The notes under the pieces: generated by a model
Seen by the model: only the letters and a program-made list of their open reading frames with translations
Told to the model about the DNA's origin: nothing
The model's database searches: none
Part shown: piece by piece, positions 34,501 to 43,936 of the stretch
Layout: each line of letters opens with the position of its first letter
Numbering within the stretch: the stretch's first letter is position 1
Program-made: the position numbers and the translations under genes
Source of the DNA: Anianabacter salinae
Lineage (GTDB): Bacteria; Pseudomonadota; Alphaproteobacteria; Rhodobacterales; Rhodobacteraceae
NCBI RefSeq assembly: GCF_019061145.1
Contig: NZ_JAHQZS010000005.1
Span: 186,001-250,000, forward strand
Direction: 5' to 3'
Length of the DNA stretch: 64,000 bases

Positions 34501-35436
34501 ATGGCCACCGCGTTGTATACCCACGCCATGGCCGGCGAGCATGTCACGCCGCCCGGCCATCCAGAACAGGTGGCCCGCTGGCAGGCGATCATGGCCGCGC
34601 TGGAGCAAGACGATTTCGCCGCTCTGGACCGGCGCGAGGCGCCCTTGTGCGATGATGCCGATATCCTGCGTTGCCATCCGCAGCGGTATCTCGACGCCAT
34701 CGCGGCGGCGATCCCGTCCGAGGGTCAGGTTACGCTGGATGCCGATACGCATGTCTCGCCCGCGTCGCTGGAGGCGGCGCGGCGCGGCGTGGGGGCCTGC
34801 TGCGCCGCCGTCGATGCGGTGCTGTCGGGCGAGATCGTCAACGCCTTCGTCGCGATGCGCCCGCCCGGTCACCATGCCGAGCGCGAGACTGCGATGGGGT
34901 TCTGCCTTTTCGGCAATGCCGCCATCGCCGCCAAACGCGCGCTCGATCACCACGGGCTGAGCCGCGTTGCCGTGGTGGATTTCGACGTGCATCACGGCAA
35001 CGGCACGCAAGACCTGCTGTGGGACGAGCCGCGCGCGCTGTTCGTGTCGTCGCACCAGATGCCGCTCTATCCCGGCACCGGGGCTGCGGCGGAAAAGGGC
35101 GCGCATGGCCAGATCCTGAACGTGCCCCTGAAGCCCGGCAGCGGCTGGCAGGAGATGAGCCGCGCCTACGAGAACACCGTCTTCCCCGCGCTCGACGCCT
35201 TCGCGCCGGAACTGGTGATCCTGTCGGCGGGGTTCGATGCCCATGCCGCCGATCCGCTGGCCCAGCTTGAATGGTCGACCGAGGATTTCATCTGGCTCAC
35301 GCGCAAGCTGTGCGGCATCGCCGAGCGGCATTGCAACGGGCGCGTGGTCTCGACACTCGAAGGCGGCTATGATCTTCAAGCCTTGGCCGCGAGTGCCGCG
35401 GCACACGTGAGGGTTCTGATGGAGCGGGGCGCATGA
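34501..35436 (+). CDS. Histone deacetylase-family amidohydrolase
   Basis: Zinc-dependent deacetylase fold of 311 aa. Motifs: RPPGHHAERETAMGFCLFGNAAIAA (two catalytic His, near 122-146), DFDVHHGNGTQ (Asp and His zinc ligands, near 162-172) and LSAGFDAHAADPLA (Asp ligand). Bacterial members deacetylate acetoin-utilisation enzymes, polyamines or lysine side chains; which applies here is not evident. Its stop overlaps the xseB start by 4 bases, so it heads an operon with xseB, ispA and dxs. Confidence 0.88.
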   Translation: MATALYTHAMAGEHVTPPGHPEQVARWQAIMAALEQDDFAALDRREAPLCDDADILRCHPQRYLDAIAAAIPSEGQVTLDADTHVSPASLEAARRGVGACCAAVDAVLSGEIVNAFVAMRPPGHHAERETAMGFCLFGNAAIAAKRALDHHGLSRVAVVDFDVHHGNGTQDLLWDEPRALFVSSHQMPLYPGTGAAAEKGAHGQILNVPLKPGSGWQEMSRAYENTVFPALDAFAPELVILSAGFDAHAADPLAQLEWSTEDFIWLTRKLCGIAERHCNGRVVSTLEGGYDLQALAASAAAHVRVLMERGA

Positions 35437-35675
35437 GCGACAAACCGGTCGAGGAAATGAGCTTCGAAGAAGCGATGAAGGCTCTGGAGGACGTGGTTGG
35501 GCGCCTTGAGTCCGGCGATGTGCCGCTAGAGGATTCCATCAAGCTGTACGAGCGGGGCGCGGCGCTGAAAAAGCGGTGCGAGACCAAGCTCAAGGAAGCC
35601 GAGGAGAAGGTCGCAGCGATTACGCTCGACGAATCCGGCGCGCCGAAAGGCACCCAGCCCTTCGACACGCCGTGA
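35433..35675 (+). CDS. xseB: Exodeoxyribonuclease VII small subunit
   Basis: 80-residue helical protein that multimerises with XseA to degrade single-stranded DNA. The conserved core is MSFEEAMKALEDVVGRLESGDVPLEDSIKLYERGAALKKRCETKLKEAEEKV, matching XseB throughout. The ATG overlaps the deacetylase stop and its stop overlaps the GTG of ispA. xseA is not in the window. Confidence 0.95.
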   Translation: MSDKPVEEMSFEEAMKALEDVVGRLESGDVPLEDSIKLYERGAALKKRCETKLKEAEEKVAAITLDESGAPKGTQPFDTP

Positions 35676-36544
35676 GCTTTCGGCACCTGTTGGCGGCTCG
35701 GGCGGACAGCGTTCAGGCCTGCCTTGACACAGTGCTTTCGGCCACGACCCCCAGCGTGATCCGCGACGGCATGGCGCATGCCCTGTCGGGCGGAAAGCGG
35801 CTGCGCGCCTTCCTCGTGCTGGAAAGCGCCGCGCTGCATGATGTGGACGCCGCGCACGCGATCTGGCCCGCCGCCGCGATCGAGGCTCTGCACGCCTTCA
35901 GCCTTGTCCATGATGATCTGCCCTGCATGGACGACGACGCGCTTCGGCGCGGACTGCCGACAGTTCATGTCAAATGGGACGAGGCGACGGCGGTTCTGGT
36001 CGGCGACGCGCTCCAGACACTGGCGTTCGATCTTCTGGCGCGGGATGACACGCACCCGGACCCCGCCGTGCGGATCGACCTGATCGCGTCGCTTGCGCGC
36101 GGGACAGGGGCCGAGGGGATGGTGCTGGGCCAGGCGCAGGACATCGCCGCCGAAACCTCTGCCGCACCGCTGACGCTGGACCAGATCACCGCGCTTCAGG
36201 CGAACAAGACGGGCGCGTTGATCCAGTGGTCCGCCGAGGCGGGCGCGCGGCTCGCACGGGCGGACCTTGCGCCGATGACCAGCTATGCGACGGCGCTAGG
36301 GCTGGCGTTTCAGATCGCCGACGACATTCTCGACGTCGAAGGCGACGCGGCCAAGGCGGGCAAGCGACTGCGCAAGGATGGCGACGCGGGCAAGGCGACC
36401 TTCGTGTCGCTGCTGGGTCTGGACGGAGCCAAACAGCGCGCCGCCGCGTTGGTCGATGAAGCCTGCGACGCGCTTGCGCCGTTTGGCCCCAGGGCCGAAA
36501 CCTTGCGAGAGGCCGCGCGCTTCGTTATCTCGCGCGAGATGTGA
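35672..36544 (+). CDS. ispA: Polyprenyl synthetase, farnesyl diphosphate synthase type
   Basis: Condenses IPP with allylic diphosphates; 290 aa. The first aspartate-rich motif is HDDLPCMDDDALRRG (near residues 79-93) and the second is QIADDILDVEGD (near 211-222). The start is GTG at 35672, overlapping the xseB stop; an open frame continues upstream but through xseB. The xseB-ispA-dxs order is a common arrangement, coupling prenyl chain building with DXP synthesis. Product length (C15 or C20) cannot be told with certainty. Confidence 0.9.
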   Translation: MSFRHLLAARADSVQACLDTVLSATTPSVIRDGMAHALSGGKRLRAFLVLESAALHDVDAAHAIWPAAAIEALHAFSLVHDDLPCMDDDALRRGLPTVHVKWDEATAVLVGDALQTLAFDLLARDDTHPDPAVRIDLIASLARGTGAEGMVLGQAQDIAAETSAAPLTLDQITALQANKTGALIQWSAEAGARLARADLAPMTSYATALGLAFQIADDILDVEGDAAKAGKRLRKDGDAGKATFVSLLGLDGAKQRAAALVDEACDALAPFGPRAETLREAARFVISREM

Positions 36545-36568
36545 AATCCCGCCCCGGAGGGTGCCCCC

Positions 36569-38497
36569 ATGACGACTGGTCCCGCGACGCCCCTTCTTGA
36601 TACGGTCGCCAGCCCTGCCGACTTGAAACGGTTCTCGGACCATGACCTGCACCGGCTGGCCGACGAGCTGCGTGCCGAGACCATCGACGCGGTCAGCACC
36701 ACCGGCGGGCATCTGGGTGCGGGCCTTGGCGTGGTGGAACTGACCGTTGCCATTCATGCGGTCTTCGACACCCCGCGTGACAAGCTGATCTGGGATGTCA
36801 GCCACCAGTGCTATCCGCACAAGATCCTCACCGGGCGCCGCGATCGCATCCGTACCCTGCGGATGAAAGACGGGCTGTCGGGGTTCACCAAGCGATCCGA
36901 GTCGCCCTACGATCCCTTCGGTGCTGCGCATTCCTCGACCTCGATCAGCGCGGCGCTGGGCTTTGCCGTGGCGCGCGATCTGGGCGGCGCGCCCGAGACC
37001 GGTCTGGGCGACGCCATCGCGGTGATCGGCGACGGCGCGATGAGCGCAGGGATGGCCTATGAGGCGATGAACAATGCCGGGCACCTTGGCAAGCGGCTGA
37101 TCGTGATCCTGAACGACAACGAGATGTCCATCGCCCCGCCGGTGGGGGCGATGTCGTCCTACCTGTCGCGGCTCTATGCCGGTGCCCCGTTTCAGGAACT
37201 CAAGGCCGCCGCCAAGGGCGCGGTGTCGCTGCTGCCGATGCCGTTCCAGGAAGGCGCGCGCCGGGCCAAGGAAATGCTCAAGACGATGACCGTGGGCGGC
37301 ACGTTGTTCGAGGAACTGGGGTTCAGCTACATCGGCCCCATCGACGGGCATGACATGGACCAGCTTCTGCCGATCCTGCGCACCGTCAAGGCGCGGGCGA
37401 CCGGGCCGGTTCTGATCCACGCGATCACCAAAAAAGGCAAGGGCTATGCTCCCGCCGAGGGCGCCGCCGACAAGGGCCACGGCGTGTCCAAATTCGACGT
37501 GGTGACCGGCGAGCAGAAGAAGGCGCCGTCGAACGCGCCGTCCTACACCAAGGTCTTCGCCCGCGCGCTGATGGACGAGGCGTCGCGCGACGACAGGATC
37601 GTCGCGGTCACGGCGGCGATGCCCGACGGCACCGGACTGAACCTGTTTGCGGAACGCTTTCCCAAACGGTGTTTCGACGTTGGCATCGCGGAACAACACG
37701 GCGTGACGTTCTCTGCCGGTCTGGCGGCGGGCGGGATGAAACCCTTTGCCGCGATCTATTCGACGTTCCTGCAGCGCGGCTATGACCAGGTGGTGCATGA
37801 CGTGGCGATCCAGCGGTTGCCGGTGCGGTTCGCCATCGACCGTGCGGGGCTTGTCGGCGCCGACGGTGCGACGCACGCGGGCGCCTTCGACGTGGCGTTC
37901 CTGTCCAACCTGCCGGGGTTCGTGGTGATGGCCGCCGCGGACGAGGCGGAACTGGTGCACATGGTCGCCACCGCGGCCGCCCATGACGACGGCCCCATCG
38001 CGTTCCGCTATCCGCGCGGCGAAGGGTCGGGCGTGACGATGCCGGAACGCGGCGAGGTGCTTGAGATCGGCAAGGGCCGGATGATCCGGGATGGCAAGGG
38101 CGTCGCGATCCTGTCCTTCGGCACCCGTCTGTCCGAGGTGCTGACCGCCTGCGAAGCACTTGAGGCAAAGGGGATTTCCCCCACGGTGGCCGACGCACGT
38201 TTCGCCAAGCCGCTCGACCGCGACCTGATCCTGAAGCTGGCAGAAGGGCATGACGCGCTCATCACCATCGAGGAAGGTGCGGTTGGCGGCTTTGGCAGCC
38301 ATGTCGCGCATCTGCTCGCGGAAGAGGGCGTCTTTGACCACGGGCTGAAATTCCGCTCGATGGTCCTACCGGACATCTTCATCGACCAGGCCGGGCCGCG
38401 CGACATGTATGCCGTGGCCAAGCTGAACGCCGAAGACATCGAAGCGAAGGTGCTTGGCGTCATGGGCGTGGCCAAGATCGCGGGCAAGCGCGCATAA
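36569..38497 (+). CDS. dxs: 1-deoxy-D-xylulose-5-phosphate synthase
   Basis: Thiamine-diphosphate enzyme that makes DXP from pyruvate and glyceraldehyde 3-phosphate, first step of the MEP pathway; 642 aa. Motifs: [17 protein letters not shown] near residue 45, [18 protein letters not shown] with NDNEMSI (ThDP/Mg), YIGPIDGHD, and [17 protein letters not shown] with the catalytic Glu. Start has CCCGGAGG upstream. It is 24 bases behind ispA. Its cofactor links it to the thiBPQ uptake genes in the window only indirectly. Confidence 0.96.
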   Translation: MTTGPATPLLDTVASPADLKRFSDHDLHRLADELRAETIDAVSTTGGHLGAGLGVVELTVAIHAVFDTPRDKLIWDVSHQCYPHKILTGRRDRIRTLRMKDGLSGFTKRSESPYDPFGAAHSSTSISAALGFAVARDLGGAPETGLGDAIAVIGDGAMSAGMAYEAMNNAGHLGKRLIVILNDNEMSIAPPVGAMSSYLSRLYAGAPFQELKAAAKGAVSLLPMPFQEGARRAKEMLKTMTVGGTLFEELGFSYIGPIDGHDMDQLLPILRTVKARATGPVLIHAITKKGKGYAPAEGAADKGHGVSKFDVVTGEQKKAPSNAPSYTKVFARALMDEASRDDRIVAVTAAMPDGTGLNLFAERFPKRCFDVGIAEQHGVTFSAGLAAGGMKPFAAIYSTFLQRGYDQVVHDVAIQRLPVRFAIDRAGLVGADGATHAGAFDVAFLSNLPGFVVMAAADEAELVHMVATAAAHDDGPIAFRYPRGEGSGVTMPERGEVLEIGKGRMIRDGKGVAILSFGTRLSEVLTACEALEAKGISPTVADARFAKPLDRDLILKLAEGHDALITIEEGAVGGFGSHVAHLLAEEGVFDHGLKFRSMVLPDIFIDQAGPRDMYAVAKLNAEDIEAKVLGVMGVAKIAGKRA

Positions 38498-38558
38498 ATC
38501 AGTTAGCGTTGCGCATATTTGGTGCTACCCTCCAGATATGGTATCGGGAGGCACGAGA

Positions 38559-38744
38559 ATGCGAACTGTAGTATCGGTTCTTCTGTGCGCGCTGTGTCCG
38601 CTGACCGCATCTGCCGACGGACCCGGCGCGACGATCATCATGGAACCCGCGATCATCCGGCATGAGGCCGCAGCCACGGCGGACCAGTCCTGGGTGGTGC
38701 TTCTTCTGGCGCTTGCGGCAGCGGTGGCGGCCGTCGCGCGGTAG
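38559..38744 (+). CDS. Small exported/membrane protein of unknown function, 61 aa
   Basis: Predicted signal peptide (MRTVVSVLLCALCPLTASADG), a short acidic/neutral middle (IIMEPAIIRHEAAATADQ) and a C-terminal membrane segment WVVLLLALAAAVAAVAR. The ATG at 38559 is backed by CGGGAGG 8-9 bases upstream. The open frame extends further back but into dxs. No family recognised; small C-terminally anchored proteins of this kind are common and mostly uncharacterised. It lies 61 bases beyond dxs and ends 8 bases before a convergent gene. Confidence 0.6.
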   Translation: MRTVVSVLLCALCPLTASADGPGATIIMEPAIIRHEAAATADQSWVVLLLALAAAVAAVAR

Positions 38745-38752
38745 AAACCCCG

Positions 38753-39619
38753 TTACGCGGTTTCTTCCGCCAAAAGCGCGCGCAGCCCGGCGCGGTAGTC
38801 GGGATAGATCAGCCGCACGCCCAGATCGGTCTTGATCCTGTCGTTCGTCACCCGCTTGGATTCGGCATAGAAACTGCGCGCCATCGCGGTCATATCGGCA
38901 TCTTCGAACGCCACCGCCTCAGGGATCGGCAAGCCCAGAAGTTCGGCAGCATGGGCGATCACATCCTGCGGCGGGGCAGGATCGTCGTCGCAGACGTTGT
39001 AGGCGGCGCCGGGGTTCGGGCGGTCGATCGAGGCGTGCAGCACCTGCGCGATGTCGTCGACATGAGTGCGCGAGAACACCTGCCCCTCCTTGATGATCCG
39101 GCGCGCGGTGCCTTGGCGCACCTTTTCAAACGGGCCGCGCCCGGGGCCGTAGATGCCCGCAAGGCGGAAGATGTGCAGCGGCAGCCCGGTTTCCGACGCC
39201 AGCGCACGCCAGTCACGCTCGGCCTGCACCCGCAGCGCGCCGCGTTTCGTGGACGGGCGCAGCGGCGTATCCTCATCCACCCAGTCCCCTTCGTGGTCGC
39301 CGTAGACCCCGGTTGTCGACAGGTATCCGGCCCAGCTGATGTGCGGCGCCGCCGCCGCGATCTGGTCGCGCGCGGCCGCAAGGACGGGGTCACCATCCTC
39401 GGTCGGACCTGCCGAGATCAGGATATGCGTCGCGCGATCCAGCGCGGGCGCAAGGTCGTCACCGGGCCAGACCAGCGCCTCGGTGCCCTCGGCGCGCAAA
39501 CGGTCGGCCTTGTCGGCGCTACGGGTGGTGCCGATCACCGTCCACCCAAGCGGCATGAGGCGGCGGGCAAGGGCGCGGGCGGAATACCCGTGGCCGAAGG
39601 AGAGAAGCGTGTGTGTCAT
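38753..39619 (-). CDS. NAD(P)-dependent epimerase/SDR-family protein
   Basis: 288-residue extended SDR-like protein. The N-terminus LLSFGHGYSARALARRLM is a degenerate Rossmann loop (GHGYSA instead of GxxGxxG), as in YeeZ-type proteins. Later landmarks are GYLSTTGVYGDHEGDWVDE, VYGDHEGD-type active region, FRLAGIYGPGRGPFEKV and THVDDIAQVLHASI. Catalytic activity of this group is unestablished. It diverges from amn with a 95-base gap. Confidence 0.8.
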   Translation of the reverse strand: MTHTLLSFGHGYSARALARRLMPLGWTVIGTTRSADKADRLRAEGTEALVWPGDDLAPALDRATHILISAGPTEDGDPVLAAARDQIAAAAPHISWAGYLSTTGVYGDHEGDWVDEDTPLRPSTKRGALRVQAERDWRALASETGLPLHIFRLAGIYGPGRGPFEKVRQGTARRIIKEGQVFSRTHVDDIAQVLHASIDRPNPGAAYNVCDDDPAPPQDVIAHAAELLGLPIPEAVAFEDADMTAMARSFYAESKRVTNDRIKTDLGVRLIYPDYRAGLRALLAEETA

Positions 39620-39714
39620 GGCCTTCTAGATGACGGCCCGGGACGCGGGACGCAAGGCAGAGGGCGGGCGCGAAAGCGGGTTGCACCAAGGGGGGCGAAT
39701 GCGCGAAATGGCGC

Positions 39715-41235
39715 ATGACACAGCACAGCACCCCAGACCGCTCAAGGCCTCAGCACACAATGACCGCAAATCGCAATCTTCCGATCGAGTCGCCTGATAC
39801 GCACGGCCCGGAAAGTTTCACCGATGCGGCGGCGGCGGTCGCGCGGCTTCACGAGCTTTACGAGGCGGCGACCGCCTTTCTCAAGGACCGGTTCCAGAAC
39901 ACGCTGACAGGGGGGCGCCCGGACGCCCGCTTTCGCGCCTTCTACCCAGAGGTGCGGATCACCACCACCACCTATGCCGAGACGGACAGCCGCCTCAGCT
40001 TTGGTCATGTCGCGGTGCCCGGCACCTATTGCACCACGGTCACGCGGCCTGACCTGTTTCGCAACTACCTGGAGCAGCAGATAACCCTTCTGCTCGAAAA
40101 CCACCGTGTTCCGGTCGTGATCGGCCCGTCCGATACGCCGATGCCGGTGCATTTCGCGGTCGGCTCTGGCATCGCGGTGCCGCAAGAGGGCGCGCTGGAT
40201 TTCCCGCTGCGCGATGTCTTCGACGTGCCCGACCTTGCGACCACGAACGATGACATCGTGAACGGCTACGGCTTTGCCTATGGCGACGGGGCCAGCCCGC
40301 TGGCGCCGTTCACCGCGCAGCGCGTGGACTATTCGCTGGCGCGGCTTGCGCATTACACCGCGACCGATCCGTCGCATTTCCAGAACCACGTCCTGTTCAC
40401 CAACTACCAGTTCTACGTCGAGGAATTCGAGGCCGTCGCCCGTGCGATGCTGCGCGATCCAGACAGCGGCTACACGTCCTTTGTCGGGCCGGGCAACGTC
40501 GAGATCACCGATCCCGATGCGCCGGTTCTTGCGCCGCAAAAGATGCCGCAGATGCCGACCTATCACCTCAAGCGGCCGAACAGCGCCGGGATCACGCTGG
40601 TCAACATCGGCGTCGGCCCGTCGAACGCCAAGACGGCGACCGATCATATCGCGGTGCTGCGGCCCCATGCGTGGCTGATGGTCGGGCACTGCGCCGGCCT
40701 TCGCAACAGCCAGCGGCTGGGAGATTTCGTGCTGGCCCACGCCTATCTGCGCGAGGATCACGTTCTGGACGACGACCTGCCGATCTGGGTTCCGATCCCG
40801 CCGCTGGCCGAGATCCAGATCGCGCTGGAAGACGCGGTCGAGGATGTCACGGCGCTCGAAGGCTACGAGCTCAAACGCATCATGCGCACCGGCACCGTCG
40901 CTACCATCGACAACCGCAACTGGGAACTGCGCGACCAGTCCGGCCCGGTGCAACGTCTGTCGCAGTCGCGCGCCATCGCGCTGGACATGGAAAGCGCGAC
41001 GATCGCCGCCAACGGGTTCCGGTTTCGCGTGCCTTACGGGACACTTCTGTGCGTGTCCGACAAGCCGCTGCACGGCGAATTGAAGCTTCCGGGCATGGCG
41101 TCTGATTTCTACAAGACGCAGGTGTCGCGGCATTTGCTGATCGGAATCAGGGCGATGGAAAAGCTGCGCGACATGCCGCTGGAACGCATACATTCGCGCA
41201 AGTTGCGCAGCTTTGAAGAGACGGCATTCCTCTGA
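39715..41235 (+). CDS. amn: AMP nucleosidase
   Basis: Hydrolyses AMP to adenine and ribose 5-phosphate. The 506-residue protein has an N-terminal AMP-nucleosidase domain (about 30-190, with FYPEVRITTTTYAETDSRLSFGHV) and a C-terminal phosphorylase-like catalytic domain (about 240-490, including GVGPSNAKTATDHIAVLRPHAWLMVGHCAGLRNSQ and ALDMESATIAANGFRFRVPYGTLLCVSDKP, the family's ribose-binding Met-Glu). The start may be ATG 39715 or ATG 39760; neither has a strong ribosome binding site. Length close to E. coli Amn (484). Confidence 0.92.
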   Translation: MTQHSTPDRSRPQHTMTANRNLPIESPDTHGPESFTDAAAAVARLHELYEAATAFLKDRFQNTLTGGRPDARFRAFYPEVRITTTTYAETDSRLSFGHVAVPGTYCTTVTRPDLFRNYLEQQITLLLENHRVPVVIGPSDTPMPVHFAVGSGIAVPQEGALDFPLRDVFDVPDLATTNDDIVNGYGFAYGDGASPLAPFTAQRVDYSLARLAHYTATDPSHFQNHVLFTNYQFYVEEFEAVARAMLRDPDSGYTSFVGPGNVEITDPDAPVLAPQKMPQMPTYHLKRPNSAGITLVNIGVGPSNAKTATDHIAVLRPHAWLMVGHCAGLRNSQRLGDFVLAHAYLREDHVLDDDLPIWVPIPPLAEIQIALEDAVEDVTALEGYELKRIMRTGTVATIDNRNWELRDQSGPVQRLSQSRAIALDMESATIAANGFRFRVPYGTLLCVSDKPLHGELKLPGMASDFYKTQVSRHLLIGIRAMEKLRDMPLERIHSRKLRSFEETAFL

Positions 41236-41371
41236 CGCAGGGGAAACGCCTTGGAAATCGCAATAAAACTTGCATCCTTCCGTCACATTCAGTTGTCTGT
41301 CGCCCACCAAGACCGCTAGACAACGCCGAGTAACCCGCGTGACGACGGGCCAGTGCGAGGAGACAGAACGT

Positions 41372-41659
41372 ATGTCCAAACCAATGACCAAGACCCAGCT
41401 CGTGTCGGCTCTCGCCGACGAAATGGGCGCTGACAAGAAGACCGCGACCAGCGCACTCGATGCGATCGTCAAGGTGATTACCGATGAAGTCGCCGGCGGC
41501 GGCGCCGTGACCCTTCCGGGCGTCGGCAAGATCTATTGCCGCGAGCGCCCCGAGCGCATGGTCCGCAACCCCGCCACGGGCGAGCAGATCAAGAAAGAGG
41601 CGGACAAGGTCGTGAAGATGACGATCGCCAAGGCGCTGAAAGACAGCGTCAACGGCTGA
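41372..41659 (+). CDS. hup: DNA-binding protein HU
   Basis: 95-residue nucleoid protein. MTKTQLVSALADEMGADKKTATSALDAIVKVITDEV is the dimerisation helix pair and VTLPGVGKIYCRERPERMVRNPATGEQI the DNA-binding arm, with the conserved RNPATG tip. The ATG is preceded by GCGAGGAGAC. A 136-base upstream region should hold its promoter, and a clear terminator follows. The arm carries the extra cysteine YCRERP, unusual but not decisive. Confidence 0.94.
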   Translation: MSKPMTKTQLVSALADEMGADKKTATSALDAIVKVITDEVAGGGAVTLPGVGKIYCRERPERMVRNPATGEQIKKEADKVVKMTIAKALKDSVNG

Positions 41660-41683
41660 TCCGTCGCTGGACAAAGGCCTTTG

Positions 41684-41712
41684 GGGCTGCCCCTTGGGGC
41701 GGCCCTTTTTCG
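41684..41712 (+). terminator. Rho-independent terminator of hup
   Basis: Stem GGGCTGCC / GGCGGCCC with one G-T pair and a 6-base loop (41686-41707), followed by TTTTTCG, about 25 bases after the hup stop codon. Confidence 0.85.
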
Positions 41713-41822
41713 TTCTGGCGCCGGGTGCATCGCAGCTATGCGCCGCCGTTTGCCGGGGCCGCATTGCAACCCCGGATGCTTTGGTGTTGCGTGGCCGGAC
41801 GGCACAGACAGGGGCACCGCAC

Positions 41823-42722
41823 ATGGACATTCGCGCGATCGGCATGGGCGTTCTGTTCGCCGTCATGTGGGCTTCGGCCTTTACCTCGGCGCGAATGATC
41901 GTCGCCGATGCGCCGCCGATCACCGCGCTTGCGATCCGCTTCTGGATCTCGGGCGGCATCGGCGTAGGGCTGGCGCTGGCTCTGGGCCAGACCGCGCGGC
42001 TTGACAGGTTGCAGTGGCGCGGAACGGTGATCTTCGGGCTGTGCCAGAACGCGCTTTATCTCGGGCTGAACTTCGTCGCGATGCAGACCGTGCAGGCTTC
42101 GCTTGCGGCAATCATCGCCTCGACCATGCCGCTGGTTGTCGCCTTCTCCGGATGGGCGCTGATGGGCGAGAAGACGCGGCCGCTGGGCCTGGCGGGATTG
42201 GTCGCCGGTGTCGCGGGGGTCGCGCTTATCATGGGATCGCGGCTGTCAGGCGGCGCGGACCTCTACGGTGTGACGCTGTGCATTGCAGGGGTCGTGGCGC
42301 TGGCCATCGCCACGCTGTCGGTGCGCGGCGCGTCGTCGGGCGGCAACCTGTTGATGATCGTCGGGCTGCAGATGCTGGTCGGCGCTGCCGTCCTGTCCGT
42401 CTTTGCGGTGCTGTTCGAGACGTGGGACGTCACCTGGTCCGTTCAGATGATCGCGGCCTTCATCTACACGACGCTTGTGCCCGGCCTTGCGGCGACGGTG
42501 GTGTGGTTCATGCTGGTCAACCGGATCGGCGCTGTGCGCGCGGCGACTTTCCACTTTCTCACGCCGCCGTTCGGGGTCGGCATAGCCGCGCTTCTGCTGG
42601 GCGAGAGCATGGGCATGATCGACGCCGTCGGCGTTGCCATCATCGCGCTTGGCATCCTTGCGGTGCAGATGTCCAAGGTCGAGGCGAAGGCCAAGTCGGG
42701 GTGCGAGGTTTCAGCGTCCTGA
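41823..42722 (+). CDS. DMT-superfamily (EamA) transporter
   Basis: Membrane permease of 299 aa from ATG 41823, ten hydrophobic segments in two EamA repeats. The first repeat ends with the usual GEKTRPLGLAGLVAGVAGVALIMG; the second has LFAVLFETWDVTWSVQMIAAFIYTTLVPGLAATVVWFMLVNRIG. I set the start at the ATG that begins the first segment; the upstream open frame is unsupported. Distantly related to the EamA gene at 30475. Substrate unknown. Confidence 0.86.
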   Translation: MDIRAIGMGVLFAVMWASAFTSARMIVADAPPITALAIRFWISGGIGVGLALALGQTARLDRLQWRGTVIFGLCQNALYLGLNFVAMQTVQASLAAIIASTMPLVVAFSGWALMGEKTRPLGLAGLVAGVAGVALIMGSRLSGGADLYGVTLCIAGVVALAIATLSVRGASSGGNLLMIVGLQMLVGAAVLSVFAVLFETWDVTWSVQMIAAFIYTTLVPGLAATVVWFMLVNRIGAVRAATFHFLTPPFGVGIAALLLGESMGMIDAVGVAIIALGILAVQMSKVEAKAKSGCEVSAS

Positions 42723-42790
42723 CGGGCATGTGAAACGGCGCGGGGCAAACGTCAGATGACTTTGCGGCAGCCTCGTGCATCTTGCGGCGC

Positions 42791-43504
42791 ATGGAAATCA
42801 TATTCGCATATGGCGCGGGCGTCCTGACGCTTATCAACCCCTGCGTCCTGCCGATCCTGCCCATCGTGCTGGCAACGGCGGTGCAGGCGCACAAGGCCGG
42901 GCCGGTCGCGGTTGCCGCAGGCATGAGCCTGTCCTTCGTCGTGCTGGGCATGCTGGTGACGGTTGCGGGCCGCTCGCTGGGCCTGACGACCGAGATGATC
43001 GCCGACGCGGGCGCCGTTCTGATGATCGGCTTCGGGCTGGTGCTGCTGGTGCCGCGCTTTTCCGAAGGGTTCGCCACCGCGACCGCGGGCGTGGCCGCGC
43101 GGGCGGACGGCGGGATGGACGTGATCGACCGCAGCGGCCTGCGCGGGCAATTCCTGGGCGGGATACTGCTGGGCGCGGTCTGGAGCCCCTGTATCGGCCC
43201 GACGCTGGGCGGCGCTATCTCTCTCGCCAGCCAGGGCGAAAGCCTGGTCTATGCCACCTTCATCATGATCGGCTTTGCGCTGGGCGTGTCGACCGTGATC
43301 CTGATGCTGGGCTATGGCGCCCGCGCCGCGATCCAGAAGCGTCAGGCGGCGATGCGCGCCATCGCGATGCGCGCCAAGCCGATCCTTGGCGTCGTGTTCG
43401 TGGTCGTCGGCGTCGGCCTTCTGCTGCGCGTTCACCACATGGCCGAGATCTGGGCGCTGCAGACCCTGCCGCCCTGGCTTCTCGACCTGTCCGTTTCCCT
43501 CTGA
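42791..43504 (+). CDS. ccdA: Cytochrome c biogenesis/thiol-disulfide transporter CcdA
   Basis: Polytopic membrane protein of 237 aa that carries electrons from cytoplasmic thioredoxin to periplasmic partners. Six hydrophobic segments; the two redox cysteines are in INPCVLPILP (near residue 17) and WSPCIGPTLGG (near 130), the CcdA signature. ATG 42791 begins the first membrane segment. The thioredoxin-fold partner follows 21 bases downstream, probably its substrate. Bulk of cytochrome c maturation is not in this window. Confidence 0.9.
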   Translation: MEIIFAYGAGVLTLINPCVLPILPIVLATAVQAHKAGPVAVAAGMSLSFVVLGMLVTVAGRSLGLTTEMIADAGAVLMIGFGLVLLVPRFSEGFATATAGVAARADGGMDVIDRSGLRGQFLGGILLGAVWSPCIGPTLGGAISLASQGESLVYATFIMIGFALGVSTVILMLGYGARAAIQKRQAAMRAIAMRAKPILGVVFVVVGVGLLLRVHHMAEIWALQTLPPWLLDLSVSL

Positions 43505-43525
43505 TCCCCAAACTGGAGCATTCCC

Positions 43526-43936
43526 ATGAACCGCCGTTCCTTCCTTGCCACCACCGCCGCCGCGCTTGTTCTCGCCCCGATGGCGCGGGCCGAAGTGATG
43601 TACACGCCCGGTCTCGTCGATGCCGAGCTTGCGGCGGGCAAGACAGTGTTCCTTGACTATGCCGCGACCTGGTGCACGACCTGCGCCGCGCAGGAACGCG
43701 TGATCAACGCGCTCAAGTCGGAGAACCCGGCGTATGAGCAGAACGTCAGCTTCATCAAGGTCGACTGGGACACCTACAGCCGCGATGCCATCACCACGCG
43801 CTACAACGTGCCGCGCCGGTCCACGCTGATCGTGCTGAAGGGTGACCAGGAGCTTGGGCGCATCGTCGCCGAAACCTCGCGCGATGACATCAAGGCGCTC
43901 ATGGACACCGCGTTGAATGCGGCGACGACGGCCTAA
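43526..43936 (+). CDS. Periplasmic thioredoxin-like protein, Tat-type signal
   Basis: 136-residue thioredoxin-fold protein. The N-terminus MNRRSFLATTAAALVLAPMARAEV resembles a twin-arginine signal (RRSFL). The active site is AATWCTTCAAQERVI (Cys-Thr-Thr-Cys), then YNVPRRSTLIVLKGDQEL with the cis-Pro region. Located behind ccdA, it is likely the periplasmic acceptor of its electrons, as in split DsbD or SoxW/SoxV systems; target unknown. Its end overlaps the convergent thiQ by 4 bases. Confidence 0.86.
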   Translation: MNRRSFLATTAAALVLAPMARAEVMYTPGLVDAELAAGKTVFLDYAATWCTTCAAQERVINALKSENPAYEQNVSFIKVDWDTYSRDAITTRYNVPRRSTLIVLKGDQELGRIVAETSRDDIKALMDTALNAATTA

